NCBI GenBank assembly: GCA_017311185.1
Contig: JAESUZ010002694.1
Coordinates: 1,178,001-1,242,000, forward strand
Length of the DNA: 64,000 nt
DNA from: Proteles cristata cristata
Taxonomy: Eukaryota > Chordata > Mammalia > Carnivora > Hyaenidae
Direction of reading: 5' to 3'
Both the position numbers and the translations under genes were made by a program. The number at the start of each line of letters is the position of its first letter. The stretch's first letter is position 1. The notes beneath the pieces are model-generated. The model was given only the letters and a program-made list of their open reading frames with translations. It did not search any database and was not told the origin of the DNA. Positions 45,225 to 56,800 of the stretch are shown in pieces.

Positions 45225-46392
45225 AAGACAAGTTACAGGACTCTCAAGTTCAGCCCAAACTTCAGGGCCATGCTAGGTGGTAGGTGTACAAAGTAAAGAT
45301 TTGTTTTCTCTCCCTTATAAGGTAATAACTTGCTACAATGTGAGGATGAACAGCCTCCCAAACTAACAGTATGCTCAACTTCCTGTCCTACTTGGCTATA
45401 TACTTACCAGTTTATCTTGAAAAGTTCATCAATGAGCAAAGTTATATCACACAATGTTATAATTCATAGAATAACCTGAGGTTAGGGGTGGTGTTGTTGT
45501 TGATGTTGTTGTTATTATTCTTTTTTATGGTTGAGGTAAGTATTTGGTTACAACTGCTTTGAAGTTTCTCCAGGCTAAACTCATTGCAGCTCTGCCCTAT
45601 AACAGGAAAAAAAAAAAAAAGATTTCATTGATTCATTGTTGGTAAGAGCAAAGTCGAAATTACATCTTCCGGGAATCTTGTCCCTATATAAAGGCATCCC
45701 TGAGACCCCCCATATACCACTGTCATACAGCAATCTATGCTGGCACCTAACCTAATCTGATTCCTCAATTTTCATAATGGGATTTTGATTCAACCTTTCA
45801 TCTCTGTTGATTTTTAAAACATTGTTTATTGATTTACTTAGTAATTTATATCACAGGTTATATTACCTTAACTCACAGATGCTCAAAAGTTTTAAAATCT
45901 CCACTAGGGGAAATTCAACATTCATGAAAAAGTACCTGAAATACAGTCTAACTGTACCCGCAGAACCTCTATTTTTAGGGAAAAAAATGAAGAAATGAGT
46001 TCCTGAACCAAACTTAAGTTTTACTTTCATAGCTCACCAATGGCCCAGGCTGAGCAAAGCCATATGACATAATCTTTAGAGTTTACTGTAAGGAAATCTT
46101 TAAGGATGAAATTCACTGCATCTTGTCAGTGTCTTCTCTACGAAGAGCTACTGTAGAGATTTCTACTGCATCTCACTCCTAGTACACTTCTAGTTCTTAG
46201 CACCAAATCTTTGTACAGCCAATCAACCACTGATGATCTCTCCCTTTTCATGTTTGCTTTTCGGAAGCATAAAACATAATTTATGTCTCAGTGCCAGTAA
46301 ACTAGCAAGATCTTCTAACTCAGTTTCATGTCCTAAACCCAGGCCAGGCTTGATTTTATCCTTTCTGCCTTCATTTTCTCATCTGTTAACTT
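45225..46392. other. Single-copy-looking DNA
   Basis: No recognised gene. It contains a low-complexity GTT/ATT run at 45490-45520 and an A-run at 45606-45620. Confidence 0.45.
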
Positions 46393-46401
46393 TAGACTTT
46401 A

Positions 46402-46661
46402 TTTTTTTTTTAAAGAAAGATCCTTATCAATCTTGGTCTTTTTTTATTTTTTATTTATTTCTTTTATTTCTAAGAGAGAGAGAGAAACAGCATGAGCAGG
46501 GGAGGGTCAGAGAGAGAGGGAGACACAGAATCTGAAGTAGGCTCCAGGCTCTGAGCTAGCTGTCAGCACAGAGCCTGACGCGGGGCTCGAACCTACGAAC
46601 CGTGAGATGATGACCTGAGCCGAAGTCGGCCGCCCAACGGACTGAGCCACCCAGGCGCTCC
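46402..46661 (-). mobile_element. Felid can-SINE with extra 3' segment
   Basis: Reverse SINE (GAAACAGCATGAGCAGGGGAG, GGGGCTCGAACCTACGAACC, CCAGGCGCTCC). Beyond its normal A-rich tail lies a non-SINE segment of about 30 bases (46411-46438, AAAGAAAGATCCTTATCAA on +), then a second T-run. A direct repeat TAGACTTTA at 46393-46401 and 46662-46670 encloses both parts, suggesting that SINE plus downstream flank inserted together. Confidence 0.85.
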
Positions 46662-46670
46662 TAGACTTTA

Positions 46671-47925
46671 CTTTCTTATTGTACTTACATGTCTTACTAA
46701 TCTATTTTAAATTCCTCTTGAAACAAAGAAAATCATTTTTAGTGCCCCTACCGAAAACTTTTTCAGAAAAAAAAATCTGAAGGCATCTCAGGTAGCCAAG
46801 TAGGAAAAAAAACGTATTTCATTACAGAGGTACTCCTTTAAATGCTGCTCTTCACCCTATACTACCAGCCTGAGCAGAATGTCGTCATGGGGGAAGAAAG
46901 AAAGGATCTTCTGTGACTCATTTTTGAAGACTTTGTAAGGAGCCTTGAATCTACAAGCTGGGGAAGCTCAGGAGGAGGATGAATGTCCAAGCACCATCTT
47001 CTGGAAGGTCAGTGTAATATTTCCGGCCAGGATTCTTTGTTCTGAGATATGAGCAGCAGGCCCCATGGCTGTGCTGGTGTCTGGTACCCAGTACCAATGG
47101 TGTCTGTGGCATCATCCTGGGCAGGATCACGGCTATTCCTTCCCTCTGTTTCTGAGTTCAGTCCAAAGATTTGGGATCCAAACTGTGAGCAACTGCATTT
47201 GTGGGACAAACAATTTCCATTCGACAAATTCCTTTTCTTTTTAGATCTACAAATCCAGCTGTGGGGGTCGCCATCAGAAATTCTAATTAGTACACAGGGC
47301 CACTCGTTCTTAAGGGGAGAGGCCCCACGCCCTCATTCAAAAGTAAATACTATGTTGATGGTATCTGGCAAGTGATCCCAATCTTGAGGTAAACTCTGAC
47401 GAAGGAGGGAAAAACAAAGACAGGACAGAATTTATTTTCTGTGGGAAGACGATAAAGGACATAAATGCCATACTATCTCTTTGGGTTTTTTTAGGATGCT
47501 TTTAGCTCCAAATAACAGAAATCACAACTCAAAATGGCTTCAATGATGGAAGATCTTAGGCAGGTTCAAGCATTATGAAACCTGAGACTTCTACTATTTT
47601 TGAAGTTCTCTTCATACAAAAGAACGTATAATTACAAATTCAATATTGCTAGGCCATTCTTCAAGGGCTCAGAAAGCCCTATGCAAGAGAAACACCTTGA
47701 AATTTAAGCTTTATGTTAAATCTACCTCTTCTCACTAAAAGTCTAGAAGTAAACTTGAAATAGGTAATTAATTCAGCAGCTTGATGACGTCATTAAGGTG
47801 TAGGTTCCCTCAGATTTATGCTCTGCCATCTTCAGCATGTTCTTCTATGTTATCTTCCTTCATAACGCAAGGTGGCTGCTAAAGTTCTAGCCAACAAATA
47901 AAAACACTAAAATATCCAGAGGACA
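46671..47925. other. Single-copy-looking DNA
   Basis: No gene or firm repeat call. 47480-47560 (GATGCTTTTAGCTCCAAATAACAGAAATCACAAC) resembles part of a dispersed repeat I cannot name. Overlapping frames at 47009-47375 on both strands lack features. Confidence 0.45.
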
Positions 47926-48341
47926 CTGGCCATTCCAATAAGGCAAGTAAAAAGAAATAAAAGGCAAAAAGATAGGAAAGAAAGAAGTAGACCTATTTTT
48001 ATTTGCAGATTATGATATTACTCAGAAAACTCAATGGAATCTACTAAACAACCACACAAGTTAATAAATTTAGCAAGGTCACAGGATATGAAGTGAATGT
48101 ACATAAACGCCACTGTGTTTTTGTAAACTTCAAGTACACAATTAGAAAATTAAATTTAGAAATAATTCCATCTATAATAGGACCAAAGAAAGCAAGAAAT
48201 ATTTAGGCATAAATTCAACAAAATATGTAACACCTCTACCCCGAAAACTATAAGGCATTTTTCAGAGAAATTAGATAATGTCTAAAAAAGAGATAAACCA
48301 TATTCATGGATTGGAAAACAGTATTTTTAACATGTCAATTC

Positions 48342-48491
48342 ACAGTTCGTGAGTTTGAGCTCCGTGTGGTCCCCTGTGCTAATGGTGCAGAGCCTGGCTG
48401 GGATTCTGTCTTCCTCTCTCTCTCTCTGTCCCCGCCCCCCAACTTGCTCTCTAGCTCTCTCTCAAAATAAATAAAAATAAAGTTAAAAAAA
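48342..48491 (+). mobile_element. 5'-truncated felid can-SINE
   Basis: Lacks the first 50-60 bases (A box). It starts CACAGTTCGTGAGTTTGAGCTCCG (B-box side) and continues through the CT-rich region to AAAATAAATAAAAATAAAG. Probably inserted truncated or lost its head later. Confidence 0.8.
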
Positions 48492-48908
48492 TATAATAAT
48501 AAGTACTTAACTACAAAGCTCCAGTACTCAAGATAGTATACTATTAGAATAAAGATATGTTTTAAATCAATGGAATAAAATACTAATTCCAGCTACAGAC
48601 TCTCAGCTATAGGGTTATCTTATTCTCAATAAAGGCACCAAAGAAATTGAAGGAGAAAAAGAAAAGTTTCTGACAAATAATTCTGGGAAAACTAAATATG
48701 CATTCAGAAAAGAAATGATCCTCGACCCCTGCTCCACATCTACTCCAAAATGGAATCAAGATGGATTCTAGACCTCAGTATAAAAGCTAAATCCATAATA
48801 TTTTTTAAAGAAAAATGGAAGAAAACATTTGTGACTTTGAGGTAAGAATACACTTCTTACAGAAGATAAATAAAACAGACTCATAAATTTCATCAAAATT
48901 AAAAACTG

Positions 48909-49131
48909 TTGGGGTGCCTGGTTGGCTCAGTCAGTTAAGTGTCAGACTTCGACTCAGGTCATGATCTCACAGTTCCTGGGATTGAGCCCCGTGTCAGGCT
49001 CTGTGCTGACAGCCAGCTCAGACCCTGGAGCCTGTCTTTGGATTCTGGATCTCCCTCCCTCTCTGACCTTCCCCTGCTCGCGCTGTCTCTCTCTCTCTGA
49101 CTCTCAAAAACAAATAAAAAACATTAAAAAT
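48909..49131 (+). mobile_element. Felid can-SINE, older type
   Basis: TTGGGGTGCCTGGTTGGCTCAGTCAG head, GATTGAGCCCCGTG B box, CTCTCTCTCTGACTCTC, AAATAAAAAACATT tail. Perfect target duplication AATTAAAAACTG at 48897-48908 and 49132-49143. Confidence 0.93.
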
Positions 49132-50060
49132 AATTAAAAACTGCTTATCAACAGTCACCATTAAGAAAGTGGATATGGAGGCTATAGACTTGCAGCTGTA
49201 GAGAAACATTTGCAAAATGTATTTCTGATAAAAGACTGGTATCTAGGATATGCAAATAACTCTTATAACGTAATGATCTAAAGATGAGCAACCCAATTAA
49301 ACAAATAGTTAAAACATTTTAGTAAATATTTCATTTAAAAGGATAAATAGCTAATAAGCACATGAAAAAGTGCTCAACACCATTAGTCATCAAGGAAATG
49401 AGATACCACTATACAACCACCACCATGCCAAATGTGGAGTACCTGGAACTTGAATATATTTGTTACTGAGTGTAAAATGTTACAATCACATTGGAAAATT
49501 TTCTTATAAAATTAAAATACACTTTCCCTTTCAGCCAACAATCTCACTTCCAGGTGGTTACTCAGGAGAAATAAAAACAGTTTTCCAAAAAGACTTGTAT
49601 AAAACGTTTATAGCAACTTTACTCAAAATAGTCAAAAACTGGAAAAATCCTAGATATCCACCAGTAGAGGAATGCACAAACGGTGGTATATTCATACAAT
49701 TCAATATTACTACATAATTCTAAAAGTAAAAAATCACTGACACATGCAACAATGTGGATAAATCTCAAAAGCCCAATGTGGACTGAAAAGAGTTTTACAC
49801 AAAAGAATACATATTGTATGATTCTATTTATATGAAATTCTAGAATAGGCAACATTAATCTAAGATAGAAAAAAAAAAACCAGAATAGGTGTTTCTTGGG
49901 GCAAGAGGTGAGGATTGACTTAGAAGGAGAATAAGGAAACTTTCTGGAGTGAGAACAATGTTCTGTATGTTGGGGGGGGGGGATTTGGGTTACACAATGT
50001 ATGCATTTATCATTTAAGATTTTACATTTCATTTGTAAATTTTACTTGAAAAGAAAAAAA

Positions 50061-50900
50061 AACTGTCAACATATAGTGAACTCTAGTTAATACTATACTT
50101 ACCGAAGTATCTAGTGAGAAGGGTACTGACATGTATAATTTACTTTGAAGTGCATTAAGAAATAAGATGGATCAATGGAGTTCTAGATGGATAGATATGG
50201 GATAAACCAAGTATAGTTAAATATTAATAGTATTATCTAGGTGATAAATGTGTGCCTTTACTATAAAAATCTTTTATCTTTACTAAAGGATTTTTTTTTA
50301 TGATAAAAAGCTTGGGGGGGGGGGGTAAACAGCCAGAAGATAAAAGGATTGTTTTGTTCTTCTGGGTCTTTTTTTTTAATGAATAATAAAAAGTTTCTCC
50401 CCAAATAATTCTCAGCATAATTTCCCTCATTTCTCATTGGCAGAAGCGATCAGATTATACTCTCAGGTGCATGTTGTAGCTGGCTCATATTGGCTCGCCA
50501 GAGTCAATTGTTAAATTTTCAGGAATTTTGTGAGCCGGGTGATTTGAATCAGTCACAGTGGGAGTATTTACACCAGAGATTTTGTAGATTGCCACAAATC
50601 AGGGCTTTTTTTGAGAGCCAGTTGTTAAATATTTCAATACCCCACTCACTGCTCATTTCCAACAAACCCCCCACAAGGGTAAAAACCACAATGATAGGCA
50701 TAAATTAGGTAAAATATATCTGAGTTACAAGTCAGAATGTGAACACCTGAACCAAATCAGGTCTCTTCCAGAGCGGGAGAAAGGAAAATGACTAGTAGAT
50801 GGGCGAGTAACAGTGTCTGCCACATGCATACGCTGATTCACAATTCAAAAGAGTATATACTACACTTTTGGTTCAAAAGGATATACCCTAGTCCTGTCAA
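50061..50900. other. Unassigned DNA
   Basis: 50478-50700 has a repeat-like look (CAATTGTTAAATTTTCAGGAATTTTGTGAGCC, CAGTTGTTAAATATTTCAATACC) but I could not name it. A G-run of 12 lies at about 50314-50325. No gene recognised. Confidence 0.4.
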
Positions 50901-50904
50901 TTCC

Positions 50905-51368
50905 CCCCTGTGGGCCCCCCCTTCCCCCCCTTCCCCCCCCCCTCCCGCCGCTTATCCTCAGGGGATATGATCCAAGACCCTCCGGTGGATGCCCAAAACT
51001 GCAGACAGTACCAAACTCCATATATACCATGCTTTTTCCCGTATATACACACCTATGATAACATTTAATTTATAAATTAGGCACAGTAAGTGATTAACAA
51101 CTAGTAAAATAAAACAATTATTAACAATAGACTAAAATGAAAGTTATGTGAATATTCTCTCTCTCTCTCTCTCTCAGCGTCTTATTGTACTCACCTTTCA
51201 GGTGACACGGTAAAACGCCTACACTACATGAAGGGAGGTGAGTAACATAGCATCTTGATGTAAGGTGAGGCTACTATTGACCTTCCGCAGATTCGTCAGG
51301 AGGATCACTGCCTTTGACGAAACTGCAGCTAGCAAAACTGTGGGTGAGGTAGGGGGGCTGTTGTAGCA
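50905..51368 (-). mobile_element. Tigger-like (Tc1/mariner) DNA transposon, non-autonomous
   Basis: CTTATCCTCAGGGGATATGATCCAAGACCCTCCGGTGGATGCCCAAAACTGCAGACAGTACC, then TATATATACCATGCTTTTTCC, TAAATTAGGCACAGTAAG, GCTACTATTGACCTTC and CGTCAGGAGGATCACTGCC match a mammalian Tigger-type consensus I recognise by pattern. Ends are C- and G-rich (50919-50947 and TAGGGGGGCTGTTGTA at 51351-51366), roughly complementary as expected for terminal inverted repeats. No transposase. Orientation relative to the family consensus is a guess. Confidence 0.65.
51158..51177. repeat. (CT)n microsatellite
   Basis: Pure CT run inside the DNA transposon, where the family itself carries a short CT stretch. Confidence 0.85.
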
Positions 51369-51502
51369 GTGGTTTTCCTAAACTTTTTTATTAAGTGTTA
51401 ATCAGATAGAAAACAGTAGCTATAAAATCTGTTGGGAATCATCATAACAAACATCTGTATACACACGGTCTATTTTAAAGGTTTTTAAAATTATATTCTT
51501 TT

Positions 51503-51677
51503 TTTTTAACATTTATTTATTTTTGAGAAACAGAGAGAAAGCGCATGAGTAGGGGAGGTGCAGAGAGAGGGAGACACAGAATCTGAAGCAGGCCCCCGGC
51601 TCTGTGCCGTCAGCACAGACCCGGAAGCGGGGCTAAAACCAACTACGAGATCATGACCTGAGCTACCCAGGAGCCCT
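51503..51677 (-). mobile_element. Felid can-SINE, internally deleted (first of tandem pair)
   Basis: Reverse copy: TTTATTTATTTTTGAGAAACAG on the left, then GATCATGACCTGAGCTACCCAGGAGCCC, where the A-box segment between GAGC and the head is lost. It abuts a second SINE at 51678. Confidence 0.85.
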
Positions 51678-51858
51678 TTAATTTATTTATTCTTGAGAGA
51701 GAGAGAGAGAATGAGGCAGAGAGGGAGAGAGAGAATCCCAAGCAGGCCCCCCTGTACCGCCAGTGCAGAGCCAGACGCATGACTGGAACTGTGAGATCAT
51801 GATCTGAGCCGAAGTCAAGAGCCCAACACTCAACCAACTGAACCACCCGCCCTACACA
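51678..51858 (-). mobile_element. Felid can-SINE, old (second of tandem pair)
   Basis: Reverse copy: TTTATTTATTCTTGAGAGAGAG, GAGCCAGACGCATGACTGGAACTG, CAACTGAACCACCCGCCC. It directly follows the first SINE in the same orientation. TCTATTTTAA lies at 51469-51478 and 51862-51871, outside the pair. Confidence 0.85.
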
Positions 51859-52079
51859 CAATCTATTTTAACAAAAAGACCATAACTATTAGCACTGATG
51901 TCTCCTGTGTATCCTGACTCATTCACTTATTTCATGCTCATGGTAACCTTTATTCTAAATGCTTTATTCTTCTTTTCTGGGTTTTCTTGGTAAGTTTAAC
52001 ACAGATGGTTTTTAAATGTTTTTAATTGATTCACATAGACTGCATTCTTCAGAAACCTGCATATTTACTCAAATTGTGT

Positions 52080-53060
52080 TCCTGAAATTTATCCCATGTT
52101 TTTGCATGCAGTAATAATCCATTTATTTTCACTCTTGCATAACACTCCACTGTGTAAACATACCACAATTTATTTCTTTTCCTGTTAATAAACGTTTGAG
52201 TTGCTCGCATTTTTTATAATTATAAGGGTAAAATTCTACCCTTGTACCTATATATCCCATGTACAAGAAGCTCTTTAAAGTTACATAGCAATTGGGGCAC
52301 CTGGGTGGCTTAGTCGGTCAAGCGTCCGACTTTCGCGTAGGTCATGATCTCGCGGTTCGTGGGTTCGAGTCCCGCGTCGGGCTCTGTGCTGACTGCCAGC
52401 TCGGAGCCTGGTGCCTGTTTCGGAGTCTGTGTCTCCCTCTCTCTCTCCGACCCTCCCCTGCTCACGCTGTCTCTCTCTCCTAGAAATAAATAAAAAAAAT
52501 ATTTTAAAAAAAGTTACATAGCTATTAGAGGATTTTCTAGGTGATAGAAAAAGGGTGTAAACAAATTTGCTAGACAATGCCAACATGTTTTCTAAAACGA
52601 TTTCTAAAGCTATTACGGATTCCTTTCCCATCGAGGGCATACAGGTGTTGTGGATGCTCTATATGTTCACCACTCTTGCTATTGTAAAAATTTTGTCTAA
52701 TTGGTTAAGTACGAAAATGGATCTTGCTGGGGTGATAATTTGCATTATGATGATTACTAAGAAGAAATTAGGCATCTTTTCACATGTATATGAGCATTTT
52801 TGGTTTCCTCCTTTAATTCCTTGTCAGTTTTTTGCCTGTTTTTCTATCAGTTTTATTTTCTCATTTCTTTTAAATGTACAAGTTTCTTTATACATGTTGG
52901 ATACTATTAGCAAATTATGTGTGTTGAATGTTTTAGCCATTTTACTCAATGCAAATACCTTCTGTACATTCACCGTATATTTACAGTTTCCACTTTCTTC
53001 CTATAATATTTCTTGGTCTAAAAAATTCATGTGGCATGAAGATAAATGGGGAATTTAGAG
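52080..53060 (-). mobile_element. Old L1 3' region fragment, antisense
   Basis: ATAACACTCCACTGTGTAAACATACC, TTTCCTGTTAATAAACGTTTGAG (antisense ORF2 end), ACCACTCTTGCTATTGTAAAAATTTTG, GCATCTTTTCACATGTATATGAGC, CCTTTAATTCCTTGTCAGTTTTTTGCC and GGATACTATTAGCAAATTATGTG follow antisense L1 order. A SINE lies inside at 52294-52509. The + frame 52567-53058 (163 codons) falls in this antisense segment and is not a gene. Confidence 0.75.
52294..52509 (+). mobile_element. Felid can-SINE, young subfamily
   Basis: GGGGCACCTGGGTGGCTTAGTCGG head, GGTTCGAGTCCCG (one B-box change), CTAGAAATAAATAAAAAAAATATT tail. Target duplication AAAGTTACATAGCAATT (52277-52293) and AAAGTTACATAGCTATT (52510-52526), one mismatch. 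Confidence 0.97.
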
Positions 53061-53189
53061 AATCCATGGATGGAAGTTCTTGCAAAACAAACAAAGAAAA
53101 AAATCTTTGTACAAAGAAGGACAAAGCTATATACATGATAAGATGTATACATCTTATGGTAAGATGTATACATGATACATATATACATG

Positions 53190-55015
53190 TCCTTGTCTCC
53201 TCCAACAAGGACAACATGCTATCCTCCATGAGGAAGGAGTCCCATGTGATCAATGTACATCACGTAGTCAGCTGGTCTCACAGTACCAGCTCAGAGGCTC
53301 TGCATTAGATCCCACTATGGGTAAGGATGTCATTCACCTATGAAAGCCACATCAGTCTTAGTCACAGGGAAGTCCATTGAGCCCACACATAATTTGCACC
53401 CTTGTCATCAAGGCCACTTTGTTTATGAACCCATTGGGCAAGTATGGGATGACTGGGGAAAGAGAATAGGTAATCTTGTCTACCTGATAATAATTACATT
53501 TCATCATAGGTGTTGATTGTGTCATTAATATAAGACAGAAATATCCTTAGATGCTGGGCCATATAGAAAGGTCCATTCACATATTTGTTTTTCCAGATCT
53601 CATTTTTGTCAATTTTCCAATCATGTTCCTTCTGAGTCTTTGACTATCTGGGCAAACAATTAGCTACTGATTAAGAATAAATGTATATCCATACTTCTTG
53701 CCATCTCTCTCTCAAATAAACAATCGGATATATTACTCAAATATATATGCTCTTTCCCACAGAAGTATTTCCCTTACTTGTCTTTGAAGTTGTCCTCTAT
53801 GTGAGATTATAATGTTCCAGGTTTCACTTCTGACTGGTGCTAGCATATCATGTGGAGCAATCTTTAAACTAGACTCATATTCTTCTTCCCTCAATTATTA
53901 TAAAGAAAACCCCCAAAAGACCATAAGTATTGATTAAAATATAAGTGACAGGAAAGCCTCAGGCATCTCCTCTTGCAACTTACTCATGCCTTTAGAATTT
54001 AGTGGGACCCAATTTCAAGTCTACCACTTTCTCTTGGTAAAGGAATTATGCTTCTCAAACTCAACTCTGTGGCATGGTGGACCAGAGACACCCAGTTTCA
54101 CATTAGGAATGCTAGGTTTTAAAGCTATTTGACAACTAATTGGCAGACAACAAATCTCCTGCCGGGCTCAGTACAAATCAAAAGTTTTTTTTCTGAAATA
54201 GGGCATAAATACTTGAAAAAGGAGATATGGCTTTGCTTTAAAACCCAAGGATATGCTCACAGATTCTCCTACTGAGTTTTGAAAGAGTATTCATACAGCA
54301 TTCGAATCTGCCACTGACATTTATAACACTATTGAATTTGTTGCACAGCATTTGAACTGCAGCTATTCCATTTCTGAAGACTTATTTTGCTCTTGAGCCC
54401 ACTCAAAACTTTTAGTCTTTCAGGCCACTCAGTAAGTAAGACCAAGCAGGAATGTCAGATGTGTATGTTACTGCATAATCAAAACCACCATGTGTTGTGA
54501 CATTTTTCTCAAAGGTAGGCAGCGTGAGATGAGGTGCAGCAATATTTTCACTTTGAAGGTGCTGTCTCAACATACCCCAGACCTCTAGACCCCTTAAACA
54601 TCACTAAAATGACACTCTCCTGAATTTTCGTTGGATTTATCACTAAACTTCTGATGCACCTGTGCCTTACCAAGGCCTCTAACAGACTTGCAATTTCCTG
54701 CCAGACAAAGCCAGTCCACATGACATAATCAATACAGTGGATCGACATGACTTTCCAAGGGATAGTGAGACTCAAGTTTCTAGCAGTTGAGGTTGTTCAG
54801 AAAGCATGAGAAATTGCATAACTTAGAGCTAAGACAAAGTATATTGCTGTCCTTGCCAAGTAAAAACAAATGGCTTCAAGCAGTCTTTACTCCTCATCAC
54901 AGAGGAAAGGAGCATTCAGTATATAGACAACAGCACGCCGGCCCAAGATGCACCTTCGTGAACTCCAGAAGAGAGATTGTCAATGGACAGCAGCTGTAAC
55001 TAGAGCCAGCCCCTG
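53190..55015 (-). pseudogene. ERVL-type endogenous retrovirus pol remnant (antisense)
   Basis: Minus-strand translation of 54775-54548 contains HCIDYVMWTGF, LLEALVRHRCIRSL, INPTKIQES and FKGSRGLGYVETAPSK, the ERVL-family reverse transcriptase around and after its catalytic YxDD-type box. Here the box reads CIDY, with one aspartate lost. Sequence 3' of it on the minus strand (54540-53200) is likely decayed RNase H/integrase, not resolvable by eye. There is no LTR pair and no open frame. Its orientation is opposite to the ERVL remnant at 31.7-33.1 kb. Confidence 0.72.
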
Positions 55016-55430
55016 ATTAAGTATCATAATTCAAGTGTCATTCTCCAAATTCAACTTACCTTGGGAACAAGCTGAACAGATGTTATACAAACAATTATAT
55101 TTTTTGTCTTTTATATATTTGAGACGAATACTTAAAACTGCCCGCAAGATATCCAGAAGGACTAAATATGGGTTTTGAAACTAACGAAAATCATTTGTCC
55201 CTTTAAAAAGCCTAGATTTTAAGACTTGTCTCACCATAGATAAGTAAGACTTGTCTCACCATGAAGATCAACTCTGAGGCTCAAAGTAGAATGGTAACCA
55301 TTTTTGTTCTAGAACTGTTATTTTCTTTTGTTCTCTAATATTTATCTTTTGCTGAAAAAGATAGGCTTATAGACAAAAAAGGATCCAGAAGGTGGTAAAA
55401 ATACTCCCATTAAAATCATTTCCTCAGGAA
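55016..55430. other. Unassigned DNA with short tandem duplication
   Basis: AAGACTTGTCTCACCAT occurs at 55221-55237 and again at 55246-55262, a local 25-bp duplication. No gene recognised. Confidence 0.5.
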
Positions 55431-55640
55431 AGCCTTTTCGAATACCTACCTTTCCCACTCCAACACTTCATTAAATCTTCTTGGAGAGGTTCTCAGCTCT
55501 CTTCCACTGTCCTTTTCATACTTTTAATTATTTTTAGTTATTTCTAATTATATATATGATTTCTCATATTTTAAGCTCACTCTATAAAATGTTTGTGCTT
55601 AATTGAACAGTAATAAATATGCATGTATGCTGTATAAATA
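55430..55640 (+). mobile_element. L2 3' fragment
   Basis: CTCAGGAAAGCCTTTTCGAATACC, TTCATACTTTTAATTATTTTTAG and TTAAGCTCACTCTATAAAATG are decayed L2 3' landmarks. The call is tentative. Confidence 0.5.
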
Positions 55641-56610
55641 TGTGCCATGATGCACCATGGATTATGCAACATTTTCTGCCAATTTGTGTGAGATTAAGGA
55701 TAGTCCTGACTTCTGGTCTACTTCTCATATTAGTTTTCTAACTTTTTTATATGAATGATTACATGAATGAAAGGCCACATTTCCTCAAAGCTAAAAATAT
55801 CCAACCACCCAAATCATGTAGTGTTCCATCTTCTACCTTCAGCAATGTAGTCTCTTAAACTTTACAAAGCAAGGCACAAGGAAGTGAGTCCAAACAGAAA
55901 AGAACCATCTCGCTGGATGGAGAAATACGGGACTGTTGGACTGCTGAAGCGGCTGAAAATTGTAGGATAGAGTATGGGAAAGGAATGAATTGCATGGGGT
56001 GGGGGAGTCCAGGAATATGAATGGGGTCCCCTTGAGTCTTTGGCGGAATATTAAGCTCTATCTGCATAGGGAGAAATTACATGAAGCCTGGCAGAGAAAA
56101 GCTGGGGGACTCTGAGCTAAACAGATATTTTAGAGTTTGCCAATGCTGGGAGGTGTTGGAGTTCTGACCAGCAGGGGTGGAGAGACTTGCCAAATACCAA
56201 ATCATTCAGCAGAGACACCAGAAAAGCTATATCTTAACTATGGCTACTACAGACGGTGCTAACACAACCTGAGTCCAAGCTCCAACAGGATCACACTGAC
56301 TCATCAGCAAATCAACTGCCTGCTTTAGAAAAATACTTATCACTGATTAAAGGCTATAAAAACAATAAAACAGTAACTCACATTCCATATCTAGCAGAGA
56401 ATAAAAAATTAATAGACATAGAAGTAAAAAAAGGTGACATGATCTGGAGAATAAGCAATAGGAACATATCCCAAGATGACAGAGATCTCAGCATTAGCAG
56501 GAAAAGGCTTCGAAACAATTCTTGTAAAAGTCTTCAATAATTCAAGGGAAATCATCAGATATAATGAGCAAATAGGTGGGGAATCTCAGTGGAAATGAAA
56601 AGGATACCAT
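55641..56610. other. Single-copy-looking DNA
   Basis: No gene recognised. 56256-56540 (+) is an open but featureless frame in A-rich sequence that may be decayed retroelement. Confidence 0.45.
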
Positions 56611-56611
56611 A

Positions 56612-56800
56612 AGGGACACCGGGGTGGCTTAGTCAGTTAAGCGTTCTACTTAGGCTCAGGTCATGATCTCACAGCTCATGAGTTTGAGTCCCACATCGGG
56701 CTCTGTGCTGTCAGTGCCGAGCCTGCTTTAGATCCTCTGTCCCCTTCTCTCCCTGCCCTTCCCCCGCTCATTCTTTCTAAAAAAGTAAACTTTTAAAAAA
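56612..56800 (+). mobile_element. Felid can-SINE, older type
   Basis: GGGACACCGGGGTGGCTTAGTCAG head, GAGTTTGAGTCCCAC, CCCTTCTCTCCCTGCCC, AAAAAAGTAAACTTTTAAAAAA tail. Target duplication GAAAAGGATA at 56597-56606 and 56801-56810. Confidence 0.9.

Larger units (their letters stand above)
47930..50060 (+). mobile_element. Old L1 ORF2 to 3' end, with two nested SINEs
   Basis: RT region remnants at 47990-48340 (ATTTGCAGATTATGATATTACTCAG carries an LQIMILL-type decayed FADD equivalent, then GTCACAGGATATGAAGTGAATGTAC). C-terminal ORF2 follows at 48500-48900 and 49144-49720 (ACATGAAAAAGTGCTCAACACC; NWKNPRYPPVEECTNGGIF). The 3' part resembles L1, to ATTTTACTTG near 50049. No intact frame. Confidence 0.82.

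Noticed and set aside
52567..53058. 163-codon + strand frame rich in hydrophobic residues (LYMFTTLAIVKIL...)
   Set aside because: It is the antisense strand of an old L1 tail. The same AT-rich antisense L1 landmarks run through it, so the membrane-like look is a base-composition effect.
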